Origin: Dryococelus australis
Taxonomy: Eukaryota > Arthropoda > Insecta > Phasmatodea > Phasmatidae
Direction of reading: 5' to 3'
Assembly (NCBI GenBank): GCA_029891345.1
Contig: CM056994.1
Span: forward strand, 62,436,751-62,500,750
DNA length: 64,000 nt
Positions within the stretch are counted from its first letter, which is position 1. Each line of letters starts with the position of its first letter. Shown in pieces: positions 12,161 through 23,376 of the stretch. The notes below the pieces were generated by a model, which worked only from the letters and a program-made list of their open reading frames with translations, had not been told where the DNA came from and ran no database searches. Made by a program: the position numbers and the translations under genes.

Positions 12161-12466
12161 TAATCGACTTAGAATTAACAAGGTTTTGTTATACACACTG
12201 AAATATGGTAATTTTTGTCTATAATGAAAGTAATAATCTGACTTAATTGTCCACAACCGATACTAATGTATCAGCCTGATACAACACCCAATCCAATACA
12301 GATACAACAGGAAAAGGCGTATCCGCCAATATCGATACCAAGTATCAGCTGATACATTAGTATCGGTTGTAGACAATTAAGTCGGGTTATTACTTTCTTT
12401 AGAGACAAAAATCACCCAATTTCTGTGCATATACCTACAGTAATACCTCGTTAATTCTAAGTCAAT
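12161..12466. repeat. Large inverted repeat (about 122-bp arms, 59-bp spacer)
   Basis: Bases 12161-12282 are, with mismatches and small gaps, the reverse complement of 12342-12466. The inner parts are nearly identical (CAACCGATACTAATGTATCAG on the left); the outer parts contain GACTTAGAATTAAC on the left and its complement on the right. The arms lie in the right subterminal region of the hAT element, so its end appears to have been duplicated in inverted orientation. RNA across it would form a long hairpin. Confidence 0.85.
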
Positions 12467-12539
12467 ACTTAGTATCTGTATCGGAACAAGTCTAATCAAA
12501 ATCTTAAGAAATATTATACCAGGGTTAGCATCTAGGAAT

Positions 12540-12757
12540 ACTTACCATAGTGGGTCTGTTTTGTTAAAAATGGGGGACAAGGTGCATATTGAAACCCATT
12601 TCTTGAGCAGTAAATCAGCTGAATTTAGTGCCAAATTGGCACCCAAATTCTCAGGTTCTTTTAGGATAAAACAACTTCTCTCTCCTGTCATTTTACTGTT
12701 GGAGGATGAAAATGACCCAGGAGTTTTAATAAAGCACACATTACTCAGGTTACATTA
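12540..12757 (+). pseudogene. Ty3/gypsy integrase C-terminal (GPY/F-like) domain remnant
   Basis: A 65-codon frame beginning MGDKVHIETHFLSSKSAE and including KLAPKFSGSFRI matches the chromodomain-proximal GPY/F module that follows the core in gypsy integrases (pattern: G-D-x-V, then L-x-P-K/R-F-S-G-P-F). It is separated from the core only by the hAT insertion. The sequence just after the insertion, 12495-12540, is in line with the expected linker. Confidence 0.8.
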
Positions 12758-12827
12758 AGTACATCTCCATAGAGGAATGTTGGCTCCCAAAAGCACTGAA
12801 TTGAAATTGTGGAATTTGAGGGTAGTA

Positions 12828-14188
12828 CAGTAAACCCCTCCATTATGACCACCTCTCTAATACGTCTCAATCCTGAGGAACCATAAAAAGTTTGGATCGA
12901 AAAAGTCAAAAAATTGAGGCATGTCTAAAAATATACAGTAATCCCTCGCCAACTTCTGTATCACTTATGCGCAGATTTGTTTTTGTAAACCTTTTCTCCA
13001 ACCGAGGTACAAGTTTCTTTTATGCACGGTTTTTAGTCTATGGGAAACTAGCCTTTACTGATGTTGGTGGTCACACATTTCTCAAGCTGCCTTCATAGAC
13101 TGACATTTGTTGTCCCAAGCAGCACGAAGCAATAAATTACTTCATGCCTGAAGGGGATGCTGGTGTATTGTCCGTTGCAGTGGCAGGGACTGCAGGCCGG
13201 GTCAGTACGGATTCTTTGTCCTAGTCACACACGGCCGCCTCTGCCTAACCCTCCTTAGCTTCCATCATCCCTCCTCTTTTGCTGTAAAAACATTTTGGCG
13301 AGCAAGGCCATGAGTGTGTATAGGTAACCTCAAAAGTTTTTGATGAAAAATTTGGGATAAATAATATTTCAAGTAGACAGTACAACATTTTTATATTCCC
13401 GTAAACATTGTCGAGCCTCATCGTGCCAGAGCAAAGACCAACACGCCGCCTACATTTCGTATAAATTGAACACATTGACATGAATCGCATCTATCAGCAT
13501 GTTTTATCAACACCGCGCCGCTGTTACAAAGTGAACCGGTCCTTTAACGACGGTACTGGCGCGGCCGGCTGGCCTGCGCCCACCAGAATAATCTTGTAGC
13601 GACCGACTGACAGCTGCCCAACCCCGAGGATCTGGGACCAACGACAAATGCGAGTTGCCATGCACTGCTGCACTACAGAGGATCTAGGCGCTCGCCCAGC
13701 TACATGTGCACTGCAATGTATTCGCTGCTAGCCCCAACACATGAGTGATCCAATATATATTCATAAATATTATCAATAAATAAAGTTCTGTGTTTTGCTT
13801 CAAACATAAGGCATCTCCAACAGTGTTTAGTTACATTTTAATATAAGTAGTCTAATCTTTTCACACACTTTCAATGGCCATGTCATACTGTGTTTAGGCC
13901 TTCTTTTTTATGAAAAGGGGTGGTCCAATATGCCTTTCTTGGGTATCAAATTAATCAGGAGACGTCCAGCTACTAAAATATACATACCTATTTATATTTA
14001 ATTAAAAAAAGTGGTTTATTATGCACTAGAGATGATTGAACATGAATTTCATGCAAAAAATGACAAGTTCGGGGACATAGGGGTGGGTCAAAATAGGCCC
14101 AAAATTTTTCATATTTTTTATTACGATCCCCTCTATTACAACCCTATTCTCAGGAACTGTAAGGGGTTGTAACAGAGTGATTCTACTG
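12828..14188. mobile_element. Tigger-like non-autonomous element with TA duplication
   Basis: The left end reads CAGTAAACCCCTCCATTATG after TA (12826-12827); the right end reads, in reverse, CAGTAGAATCACTCTGTTAC before TA (14189-14190). Subterminal sequences at both ends are shared with 7650-8098. A second Tigger-type left end (CAGTAATCCCTCGCCAACTT) starts at 12936, also after TA, so another element of a different family is nested or truncated inside. A GC-richer patch occupies about 13170-13740. No transposase frame was recognised. Confidence 0.65.
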
Positions 14189-15130
14189 TATAATGTTTTG
14201 TAAGGTATAAGGTATAAGTTTTTTGTAACAGTATTTTGGAATTCATAGGAGCCCGGGGAAAGTTGTTCTCTCAATCCACGCTTATTTCAGTATGGTTTCA
14301 TGGTCATGCAGTTTATAAGATGTATTCTCATGCTCATTTTTTGTAAGGGTTTTTGCTGTCATGAAGTTTGCAAGATGTTTTATGCTCATGTTATTTGCGT
14401 TTCATCTTCATTTAGTGTTTAGGAGTGTATGTAGATGTGTCTTAAAGTATAGTTTAATACAGACAACTTCTATCCAAAGATTAGTCTTTAGGTAGATCCA
14501 AGCCCAGTAGTTTTGTCTCTTGTGCCCCCTTTGGAGAGGTGTTATGGGGATCATCAATTATTTGAGTTTACCTTACCTTGCCCACCTGACTCGTAAGCCC
14601 TGGTGTCCTACTGCTAGTGTCGACTGCCGGAATGCTGGGTTCTGCGCTAGGCAGGCTGGCTGCTTGTCGACATGTGGTGCGAGTAGGAAATATACCTCTT
14701 GGATAAAAACACAATATGTATTTATTACGTAGTAATAAACAAGGTGGCATGAACTATCGCCTACCAAGCAACACATGGGTGGAGGTGACCTGCTTCTAAA
14801 CTAACTTAGGATAGAATGACTTCAATGCCTATAAAAAGAACTCTAACTCAGGATGTATCAAAAAGATTAAGAAAAAAATGGTGCCACTACTTTTAATGGC
14901 AGCGGGTGTAGTTGGTACTACTAGAAAGTAGTGGTGGTTGTTGAACCAGGAGGAATGGCAATGGGGAATGTAGTCTTGGTGTCTGTAGGCTTCCTGTTGA
15001 AGAGTTCGTGGTAGAAGCTGCAGAAACTTTGGAACTGGTGGTAGCCATTGACAGCAGCCTTTGTGGCTGCTGCTGGCTGGTGGTAGGGGCCACTGGAACT
15101 CCTGGTGGCTGTTGAGAGAAGCTTATGGAG
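14189..15130. other. GC-richer block before the LINE; no gene recognised
   Basis: Bases 14470-15120 are richer in GC than average. The reverse strand from 15093 to 14893 gives a serine/threonine-rich peptide of low complexity that resembles no family I know. A comparable block follows the LINE (16363-16780), so the LINE may have inserted into a single older element, perhaps an LTR. Confidence 0.3.
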
Positions 15131-16289
15131 GTTCTGGTTGTTGGTAATGAATGTAGATAAATCTCAGTTTATCCAATTTAGAAAAAACCAGACACAAAGA
15201 ACAAATCCTTTTCACACACAATAGCAGCACTATAAAGGAAACAGAAGTAAAATTCTCTGGTCTATATACAGATAAAAGATTAACATGGACAGAGCTAAAA
15301 ACTAAACTGGAGAATAAATCATCATCCATTTGTTACCTGTTAAGAGCATTGAAAAATTTAACAGACTTCAAAACCCTAAAGATGGCATATTATGCTTTCT
15401 TTCACTCAGTGATGGTTTATGGGGTTGAATTCTGGGGAAACACTGTGAACGCTATTAAAAGAAAAAAAATAAAAAATAAAGAAGAGCTTTATAACTGAAG
15501 TGAATTGCAGAACTTTATGTAGGCGCCTCTTCAGAAAGCATCAAATTAAAACACTTTATACTGAATACGCCATACATATACTCGAATTTGTAAATGAAAA
15601 CTTAGAATACTATTTAAGAAATGAAGCTACTCACAGCCATTGTACAAGAAATGCACATAAACTAAGGGTAATGCAACATACAAGTTCAGTGTTTGGACAA
15701 AGCTTTTACTATTCAGGTCTAAGGATGTACAATTAACTACCAAAACATATACTTTCTGAAAAAGATCTGGGCAAATTCAACAAACTTACTAACAATATGT
15801 TTAAAAACCAATATTTTTATAGTATACAAGAAATAGAAAATGGATTCAAAGCTTTCATTAAGCATACAGTTTAAGTTACTACCAAGTTATAAGTTATCTC
15901 CTGTGTTTATACTGCTGATATTCACTAAATTTTCTGTAACACGTTTAGTATTGTGTAATAGCGCTACTTTTACATTTTTATAAGTTTCAAATAATTTATA
16001 ATATATGTTATATATATTTTTTATAAATTGACAAGGTCTGTTATCACACTAATCAAATTTTGTATTTTTTTCATTGTTTATTGTTGTCTAATTTCTTATA
16101 CAAGCTTATGAGTTTATTATGTTTTTTGTGTTTTACTATTATTACTATTTGATTTATGTTTTGCGTAAGCTTACGATGTCTATGTGTCTTTGTATAAGCT
16201 TATTATATTTACCGTGTGTGTGTTGTACAATCTGACAAGCCCTATATTCGGTGAGCATTTTGCTCTTTTACTGAATCTACTGGGTGATC

Positions 16290-16360
<71 letters not shown>

Positions 16361-16362
16361 AA
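15131..16362 (+). mobile_element. 5'-truncated LINE (non-LTR retrotransposon) with AAAT-repeat tail
   Basis: Plus-strand frames read as the C-terminal part of a LINE reverse transcriptase: SGLYTDKRLTWTE, KLENKSSSICYLLRALKNL, LKMAYYAFFHSVMVYGVEFW (the Y-x-x-F-x-S-x-x-x-Y-G-x-x-x-W hallmark of jockey-like elements), then a post-RT region with YTEYAIHILEFVNENLEYYL and ending about 15873. Stops and a frameshift near 15480-15500 break it. The element ends in a pure AAAT tract at 16291-16362. The upstream part, with endonuclease and the catalytic FADD region, is absent, the normal result of incomplete target-primed reverse transcription. Confidence 0.85.
16291..16362 (+). repeat. (AAAT)n tail of the LINE
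   Basis: A perfect four-base tandem repeat of about 18 units at the 3' end of the LINE. Such tails are made by the LINE machinery and often expand afterwards. Confidence 0.95.
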
Positions 16363-18060
16363 TACAGCCTATGGAGCTGCTGGTAGGCTAGGCTGAAGCC
16401 TCTGAGTTCTCGCAGAGGGCCACTAGGGCCTAATGTTCAGTAGAGAGCCCTAGCACACAAAGTGTTGTGGCAAGCTAATGGAGAAGACCACTCACATTTT
16501 TCGGCTGTGCAGTGTCTTTTAAAGTGCACTTGTGAGGTTCATTCCGGGACCGAAGTGGGAGGTGTGACGTCCCTCTAGTGCAAGGTCGGGCGGGGGTAAC
16601 TCCGTCTCTGTCCGGCACTCAGCTTCGGAAGGGTTCGGCCGACCTCGGGCTGCTTCGTGGCAGGTGGCAACTTGGGGACACTTGTGGAGCTGAGGGGGAG
16701 GGAGGGGACCACACACGTTTATTGGCAGCTTGCGTAAAGTCTTATTCACGTGTCTAGAATCGCATTCCAAGATACTGGCAATCTAAACGGCAGTTGTGAA
16801 TGGCGTTGCCGGGTTTGACCGTTCCTCTGGATATGCCATCTATGATCGTAGTTCCTGGTTTAATATTAATAACGTTAGGATGTGTTGCAGTCATTTGGTA
16901 TAACGTGTTACACATTTAGAATGTGTACTCTACTTTACGACTTCGCCCCATCTTTGAGCATAATGTTCAAATTGTAACAGGTTGTGAACCCTAAAACAGT
17001 ACTGAAGAAGCAGGACACGTGGCTACAGGGTAAATTGATACTGTCAAGAGTTACTACAGACATGTGATCAGAGCTTGTACTGTTCACCCCGACTCGCCAT
17101 GAAAACATCATGGCAGCACCCCCCTACTGCAAGATTGTAGTGTTGACCCAGCTACTGGCTCCTTCCAGCGAACATCATCCTAGTGCTATAGCATGCCACT
17201 GGAGGGCAGTACCTAATTTACCAGTACCTGTAGAGGAGATGAGGAATGAAAGCACTGCTCCAGCAGCCTAGAATTATCTACCCCTGCGAATGAGGCTAAA
17301 ACCCCTGAACCCCCAAGCTCTTATCTGGAATCAGTATAAAAGGACAGGCATGGCCAATGCTCTTCAGTCACTGCTCCACCTCCTTCAGGGTTGGAGGTAG
17401 CCATCGGGGTGCATGACCACTGGTACCACTCGAGATTCCACTGTCTCTCTAAGGGCCAGGATCTCTACCAGTAGGAAGTGTATCTGACCAGAAGCTCAAC
17501 ACCTCTTTAGCAGCCACCAAAGACCCCACCATCTGCCGCCTATGCAAATCCCTCCAACAGCTGCTGGGAGACTCAACCACCAGAAGACTTGGCTAAGCCT
17601 TCACCACACCCCCGTGGTACCCACTCCAGTCCCCAGTAAGGTCACGAAGTCCCCTCTGGACCTCTTCCGCCACACCAGACTATGTTAACATCGTCAATAT
17701 CCTTCTAGCTGACACTCCTACCCTAAGTTCCCTCAAAACACCCCCTGTAGTCAAGATGTTTGCAATTGTGTAAAAAACTAGTAACTTTTATTCAATTCAT
17801 GAATTATTCGCCTTATGTTCACTAGCTCTTGCCCAGGTTGCCTTTACCTGGTTAATTGCGTTAGGTTCATTAACTTCCTTTAAGTCATATTATCCTAGGA
17901 GGTAGTACAGAGCCACAGTGTTTTTATTACTTCAATAATAACACACATGTATTCAGTCTATTTCTATAACATGATTTTCTTGGAAGTATTGGTAATCCTG
18001 CATAACCTAACCTAGCAGAGGTCAAGCCGGCAGACGCGAACATAAAGTTAATTACACATA
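16363..18060. other. No gene recognised; GC-rich patch at 16375-16780
   Basis: The first 400 bp are GC-rich and contain short CG-containing stretches. The stretch 17330-17760 is rich in A and C on the plus strand. No conserved protein or terminal repeat was identified. Confidence 0.35.
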
Positions 18061-18443
18061 CATTAAGAGGTCGCTCCAGTTCTGCCAAACTGGTAGGCCA
18101 TTGAACAAAACCAAAAACCTTAGCTATACATCCACCAGGTGAATTAGATGGACTAAGTATTCCCATACTCCACCACTGCTTTTCATGGGGCCAGAACGGA
18201 ACTCTAATTACCTAGACTGATCAACCCCATGTGGAGTCCTAGACAAGAATGCCTAGCTAAATACCCACACCTTAAGCGGTCGCTCGAGTTCTACCTAATT
18301 GGCAGTCCATTGAAGGAGCCCGAATTCACTAGGAACATATCCATCACGTGAATTGACCATGCTTGGTCGTTCTACATACTCCATTTATTTGAGGCCGGAA
18401 CAGAACTGGAATTGCCTAGTCTGATCAACCCCCTGGAGTCCTC
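18061..18443. repeat. Diverged tandem duplication, period about 205-209 bp
   Basis: Unit 1 (18061-18245) begins CATTAAGAGGTCGCTCCAGT and ends near CTAGACTGATCAACCCC; unit 2 (18270-18443) begins CCTTAAGCGGTCGCTCGAGT and ends near CTAGTCTGATCAACCCC. Intermediate blocks (GGCCATTGAAC / AGTCCATTGAAG; GGTGAATTAGA / CGTGAATTGAC) keep their order. Both units have stops in all frames I checked. Confidence 0.85.
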
Positions 18444-20519
18444 ACCTGGGTATTCTGACAGGAAGCAGCGCCAGCACTATCTGCATTCTGTCCATTGCCT
18501 ATTTTGGGGCCAGGTGAAAAGAACAATGTTGTGTACCACTCGCAAGTCTGAATATTAGGCTGAACACAGTAGGGTAGGAGTCACCGGATTGTTATTTGCT
18601 AAGCCCTCTGGATCCTTTCCTCATGTCTCACACCTGGAAAGGAGGAGTGTGGAGCAGATTGAAATGTGTTCATACCTCAGAGAATAATACCACATGTGAT
18701 AAACTTACCCCATTGTTTCTTCCACTAGAAAGATTAGAAGACCCTCCTCATTCTATTCTAGAACCCTTCAGGCGAGGAGAGGCCCCACCGCTAGGTATAG
18801 ACAATCCTTGGTTGTGTAATCCACACCTCCCTCTTGTCATCATTGACAGCTTCTCACGGATTCAGAGTACTCCACTGCATCACAGTCTGCCAGAACCCAG
18901 AGGAGGAATCCACTTCCTCCCAGTGATCTCAAGGTAAACGGTAGGGTTGTAAGAAGGGCTGTGACAGCGGCTGTGCATTTTGTCCAGACCAAACAGCTTA
19001 CAAAGCCAGTCGTATACACAGGCAAGGTGCCTACGAGATAATTAAGGTCCTTGCATTACCCATGCTTCTCACATACTGGCATTGCAGTATAACACCGTAG
19101 AGTTAAAACCTAGTTTTCCAAATTAGGAATTATATTTAACCTCCCCAATCAATGGTTCAAACCCAACAGTAAAAAGCCCAATGTGTAGAACCACGCCCTA
19201 GCCGGTCATGCATCACTTACAATAAATACTGTTCGATGTTACACTAACACTGCTAGGTAGCACCCGATGTAAAGAACATAAGTTCTCCGAAGTGGCAACA
19301 GCGATGTAAGATGGCTGCCTAGAAATTCTGGTACACCATTATGGAAGACTGTTACATCACACAAAAGAATTGATACACTAAGCACGGGTCGCACAACTAA
19401 GAGGCAGCCAATTATATTTTCTGTATATCTTATTGCAGGGCAGTGAGATTTGTACATTACTTTATTATAGATTTCTATAAGTATATCACAAATGGTAAAA
19501 TACGAATCCCAAATTTTCTTTGTAAATACATCATACGAGACTCCAAAAACAGGTAAGTGTAGCAAATATTAAAAAATTGATACTTGTAACACTGCTGTGT
19601 AGTCTCAAGGATACGGACAACCTGGAAAGATAAGCACGTACACACAAGTGGACCATCCACAAAACGAAGAATGTAAAAAATGCCACCGCATGGACAGTAG
19701 TCAATATTTTTCACGAATACAAGCAATGTAATTTACAAATGCATAAAATAAAGGATACGATTCTTGGACCATGCATTTTTGGCTGCACGTGCAAAATTTA
19801 CTGAACTTGCAGTAAAGTGAATCAGTAATTTGCAATACAGTGTCCGGAGATTTGTAGTGTACATGTTTTGTCTGTAGAAACTACAGAGAATTCGTAAACG
19901 TTGGCATCCCTCGAACTGCAATATGTCCAATACCACAAGGCACCAAATATGTTAGTGTTTCATTCAAGCATAATTAACATTAGTAAATTCTCAATATCAT
20001 GTGTAACCAGAGTGCTATTATTGTAGTTACTACGGAATAAACTGAAAAAGATATAAGTATTCAAAGTAAAAATTGGAAGGTTCCGATAAAGTGTCTTTTA
20101 TATCCGTACATGCTGTAAATATTAGAAGACCTTCCGACAAATTGGAAGACCTGGCAATGCTGGACCATGCAAAAAAGTTTGCTATCCCTCCACAAATTGT
20201 TACCCCCCTCCCCCCTCTATTGGTTACAAGACGGAGGGTGTGAGGACACCACAATGGTTGCTAGGCAACACTTTACCATTCACCCCTTGATTCACCAGCT
20301 ATGTAAGGGAGGAAAAATCATCCAAGGAAACCTGAAGATATCCATCCAACTCCGAGCCATTTGCAGAGATGCCACCACCATTTCATTAAGCAGATGCCTG
20401 CATTTTGAGCAATTAACTTTCATCTTAAAAATTCAAAATTTTTTAGACAGGGGTGAATAAATATGGTTACTAACATTATTTATTTCACTACAAAACCACA
20501 TCCTCAGGATTTTTCCCAT
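18444..20519. other. No feature recognised
   Basis: Non-coding AT-rich sequence. The reverse-strand open stretches between 19239 and 20254 are biased to Y, I, F and C and show no recognisable domain. Confidence 0.4.
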
Positions 20520-20730
20520 TAAGACTGCATTTCAGCTCGTGGCGAGTTAACGCAGTGCTCGGGATGAGTGTTTACACATTCTTTTGTAACAAAGGGGTGG
20601 CATGTATGGCCTTACAGGCTAACAGTTTATTCAAATGACGTGCATTAATTGATAAACATTAATATTTAGACAAAAAATTCTCCAATTATCCCACAGGAAG
20701 CTACTGAAAATTTACTTCATGCTCAGTGAA
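20520..20730. repeat. Dispersed repeat segment, copy 2
   Basis: Parallel to 10905-11100 inside the hAT element at 10430-12494. The shared tail reads CACAGGAAGCTACTGAAAAT here. No flanking terminal repeats were found, so this is probably a more decayed member of the same hAT family. Confidence 0.5.
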
Positions 20731-21440
20731 ACTTACATATTGCATGCTGTTTTAACATTTCTGACAAGGGGAGGTGAAAAACACACATCTGTGTTACCAT
20801 TTTATTGGAACTTCTGCCTTTTCAAAAAAAATTAGTGATTAATATAAAATTTATGTAAATTTTATGCCAATAACTATTGAATATGGATTTATCAGGATAA
20901 AGACAAATTTGAAACTTTATTTTTAGGTTTATTAGGGGTTGTAAAATGTCAGTTTTGATTTTTCCATGCATTCTTTGGAACTACGTCACTTAAGAAAATC
21001 AGGGATCTACCTTATCCATCCAATATTCTAGTTTCAAAATGTAATTTGGAAATATAGCATAATAAAAGAAGTGCGGTCAGTCCAAGCACGTCTTTTTTTT
21101 CACAGTTTCAATTAATTTTAAACCAATTACAATCAAATAAAATATTTGTAATTAATTCATATATTATGAACAGTCACAGAATCCTACTCCCTGTCCTCAC
21201 CTAGGACCTACTAAATAATAGAGGTTCTAATGAATGCACTGAATTGGATATCTAGGCTAGCACACATTTTGTTGTAATCATGTTTCATTATAATTTCTTA
21301 GAAGTTTGCTTTAAGTTTAGCACTTCACCATCAAAAATCAAAGAAAAACATTAATTTTTATACCAAAGGTCATTATAAATTAAATGCACTTAAAACTATG
21401 TTAGGGAAAAAAAAGTAAATACCATGGAGGTAATTACCTA

Positions 21441-21530
21441 ATGTATTTACTCGCATAATATCCACACTTATTTGACAACCTTTCTGATCCCCCCACCCCC
21501 CAAAAGGGGGGGGGGGGGGGCCTTACGCAA
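21441..21530. mobile_element. Solo end of a TA-duplicating MITE
   Basis: After TA, the sequence ATGTATTTACTCGCATAATA resembles the terminus shared by the MITEs at 26921 and 51001 and the Tigger-like element at 62627. The rest is a C-run, an AAAA and a 15-base G-run that together can form a hairpin. No matching right end was found before the hAT element at 21970. Confidence 0.45.
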
Positions 21531-21969
21531 CAAAGTCATTATTTAAAGTTGAACATAATGTTTGGTATGAAAGAAATGATAAATTAATTCATTTATAAAT
21601 AGTTCCTTCTGGTTTTCACTCGTTACAATGATAGAATATTGCATAAAAACATTGTGTGTCAGTGCTTTTGCCCACAAACACCTTAACTTCATTACAGCCA
21701 CGGCACACCACTGTGTGTATGCCAGCGACCAGCAGTGGCTACCAAAGCTGGCAACAGCGCAGTGACATTACTGTGTGTGCAGCTCATCCACTCAAACTAT
21801 AAACCTCTTCTCTCCTAGCAGACTTAAACAACAAAATGTAATAGCAGACACGTTAAGGGTACGAGAAATGCAAAACATCTAATTTTTACAAAAATTAACA
21901 AAGGTCGTGATGCATGAAAAAAGAAGCCCTATAAAATGCCTCATTTCACTTTCTGTCCTTTGTGATAAC
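21531..21969. other. No feature recognised
   Basis: Short non-coding stretch between a solo MITE end and the hAT element. It ends in the octamer GTGATAAC (21962-21969), the left copy of the hAT target duplication. Confidence 0.4.
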
Positions 21970-23368
21970 TAGAGGTGGTGGAAAATAGCATTAATTTTCT
22001 CTCTTTGTAGCATTTTCAAAATGTGTTCATAGCATTTAATAGTATGTACTTTTATATTTACGTAGTATAAAGAATTAAAACACACACTCAAAAGAAGTCA
22101 TTATTCTATTCCTCTAAAAAATTATTTTCTATAAACAGGTATGTTATTTGTAGCAAATACACTTGAAAAATATCTCTACATTAATTCATAATATATTTAC
22201 CGCTGAGCCGATACCGATTTTTCCAGATACCAGTATGAACTGATACTGCCTTGCTGATACAGCAGATATCAAATACTGATACAATGGAAGTATGAGCAAT
22301 GAACTGAAAAACTTCTACTAGCACCGAAAGTATTTTGGAAAGCTGATGGAAATCTGTGTGAAGTCAGTATCACACTATGTACTATTTGACGTTTTAAGTA
22401 AACATACAAAAAATAGGTACCTAAATAAATTTCACATAAATTCTTAAAAATCGGAGAATAAAAGCAGCACTCAAAAAATACTTTAGTAATAATTTTATGT
22501 CAGGAAAACTTTTATGTTTTAAATTTATGAAATAAAATATATTAAACCTACGACGTTGTGTGCCACATTTCTCAGCATAATTCAACTTTGTTTATATTCA
22601 GAAAATTATTAATATGTATAGGTTTTTGAATTCAGCATACCCTAATTTTACAGCGGGGTGAGAGCGGCAACTCTCTCCTTCACTCCTTCCTCTTCTCGTA
22701 GATGATTATCTCAGAGCAGGGTAGCTTCTCCCTGTCCCTTCCACTTCTGCGAGTGACAGGCTTTCAGTTAGTTTTTGGAATAAAAAGGGCAACTGCTGCC
22801 TAAAAACTTACTCTAAAATCACCACCCTATTATCCTCTGGTGTTACTCCAACCAACAACCAACCAGCCTCTTGCATTCTTCTCTACCTCCCTGCTGCTCA
22901 TTCCTATTCTACACTCTCCGCCACTCCTAGCCCATTCATGACCGGCTCATTTCTGCTCCCTCTTGCTTGCACACTCTTCCCTCTCATTTCAAGTCGGCTG
23001 CTTCACTTGCCCTGACAAGGTCGCCAATCCCAACGGGACGTAGCTGTCAATATACTCACCCGTCTCCAAGCCCACACTGCTCCCTTTATCTATGTATCGA
23101 CTACTGGCGGCGATAGCCGCCTGCCCTGTCTGGAGAAATATGCGCAATGGGAAACCTAAGTTTGCCATGCATTGCCAATCAATTATGTTCCGACAACCAC
23201 TGGCTCAAGGGTGAACAGTTTCTTCTGTACCTACAAGTGTATTCTAAATATACACAATTTTGTGAATATTTTTGACAGTAAAATTTTTTGTAATAATTTG
23301 CTTTTAAATTGAATTATAGCATTTAATAGCGAAAATTTGCAGCGAATAGTGAATTTCTACCACCTCTA
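21970..23368. mobile_element. Non-autonomous hAT element, 1.4 kb, with 8-bp TSD
   Basis: The left end reads TAGAGGTGGTGGAAAATAGC and the right end, reversed, TAGAGGTGGTAGAAATTCAC, a good inverted repeat with the typical hAT TAGAGGTG start. The flanks are GTGATAAC (21962-21969) and GTGACAAC (23369-23376), 7 of 8 identical. Inside are a GATAC-rich patch (22198-22290), a segment at 22340-22560 that also occurs at 63690-63900, and a GC-richer C/T-rich block at 22660-23180. No transposase frame was recognised. Confidence 0.9.
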
Positions 23369-23376
23369 GTGACAAC

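Larger units (their letters stand above)
10430..12494. mobile_element. Non-autonomous hAT element inserted in gypsy pol (8-bp TSD)
   Basis: The left end reads TAGAATTGTTCTGATACC and the right end, on the reverse strand, TAGACTTGTTCCGATACA: imperfect terminal inverted repeats. The flanking octamers are CTCAAAAT (10422-10429) and ATCAAAAT (12495-12502), 7 of 8 identical, as expected for a hAT target duplication. The element splits a gypsy pol frame whose homology resumes on the other side, independently supporting these limits. Subterminal regions are rich in GATAC motifs. Part of the body (about 10905-11100) recurs at 20520-20730. No transposase was recognised inside. Confidence 0.85.
8350..12790 (+). 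mobile_element. Decayed Ty3/gypsy retrotransposon gag-pol, interrupted by a hAT element
   Basis: On the plus strand the expected gypsy order is readable: gag zinc knuckle (8363-8413), aspartic protease (about 8560-8670), RNase H end with ADTLSRMFD (about 9020-9297), integrase H2C2 zinc domain (about 9600-9830), integrase core (9890-10429) and the GPY/F-like C-terminal region (12540-12757). Only about 350 bp separate protease from RNase H, so the reverse transcriptase core is missing. Stops and frameshifts occur throughout. Bases 10430-12494 are an inserted hAT element; the gypsy frame resumes at 12495. A Tigger-like element begins at 12828. LTRs were not identified; the repeat at 4958-6660 is a possible but unproven candidate. 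Confidence 0.85.

Noticed and set aside
16519..16770. Minus-strand 83-codon proline-rich frame
   Set aside because: GC-rich non-coding block; no domain, splice sites or second copy.
19140..19180. B-box-like GGTTCAAACCC as a tRNA or SINE
   Set aside because: No A box at the right distance and no cloverleaf.
19239..19565. Minus-strand 108-codon hydrophobic frame
   Set aside because: Composition is that of AT-rich DNA; no conserved motif or start context.
21412..21450. GTAAATAC ... GTATTTAC hairpin as a terminal repeat pair
   Set aside because: Only about 40 bp apart and facing outward; better explained as a solo MITE end next to a chance palindrome.
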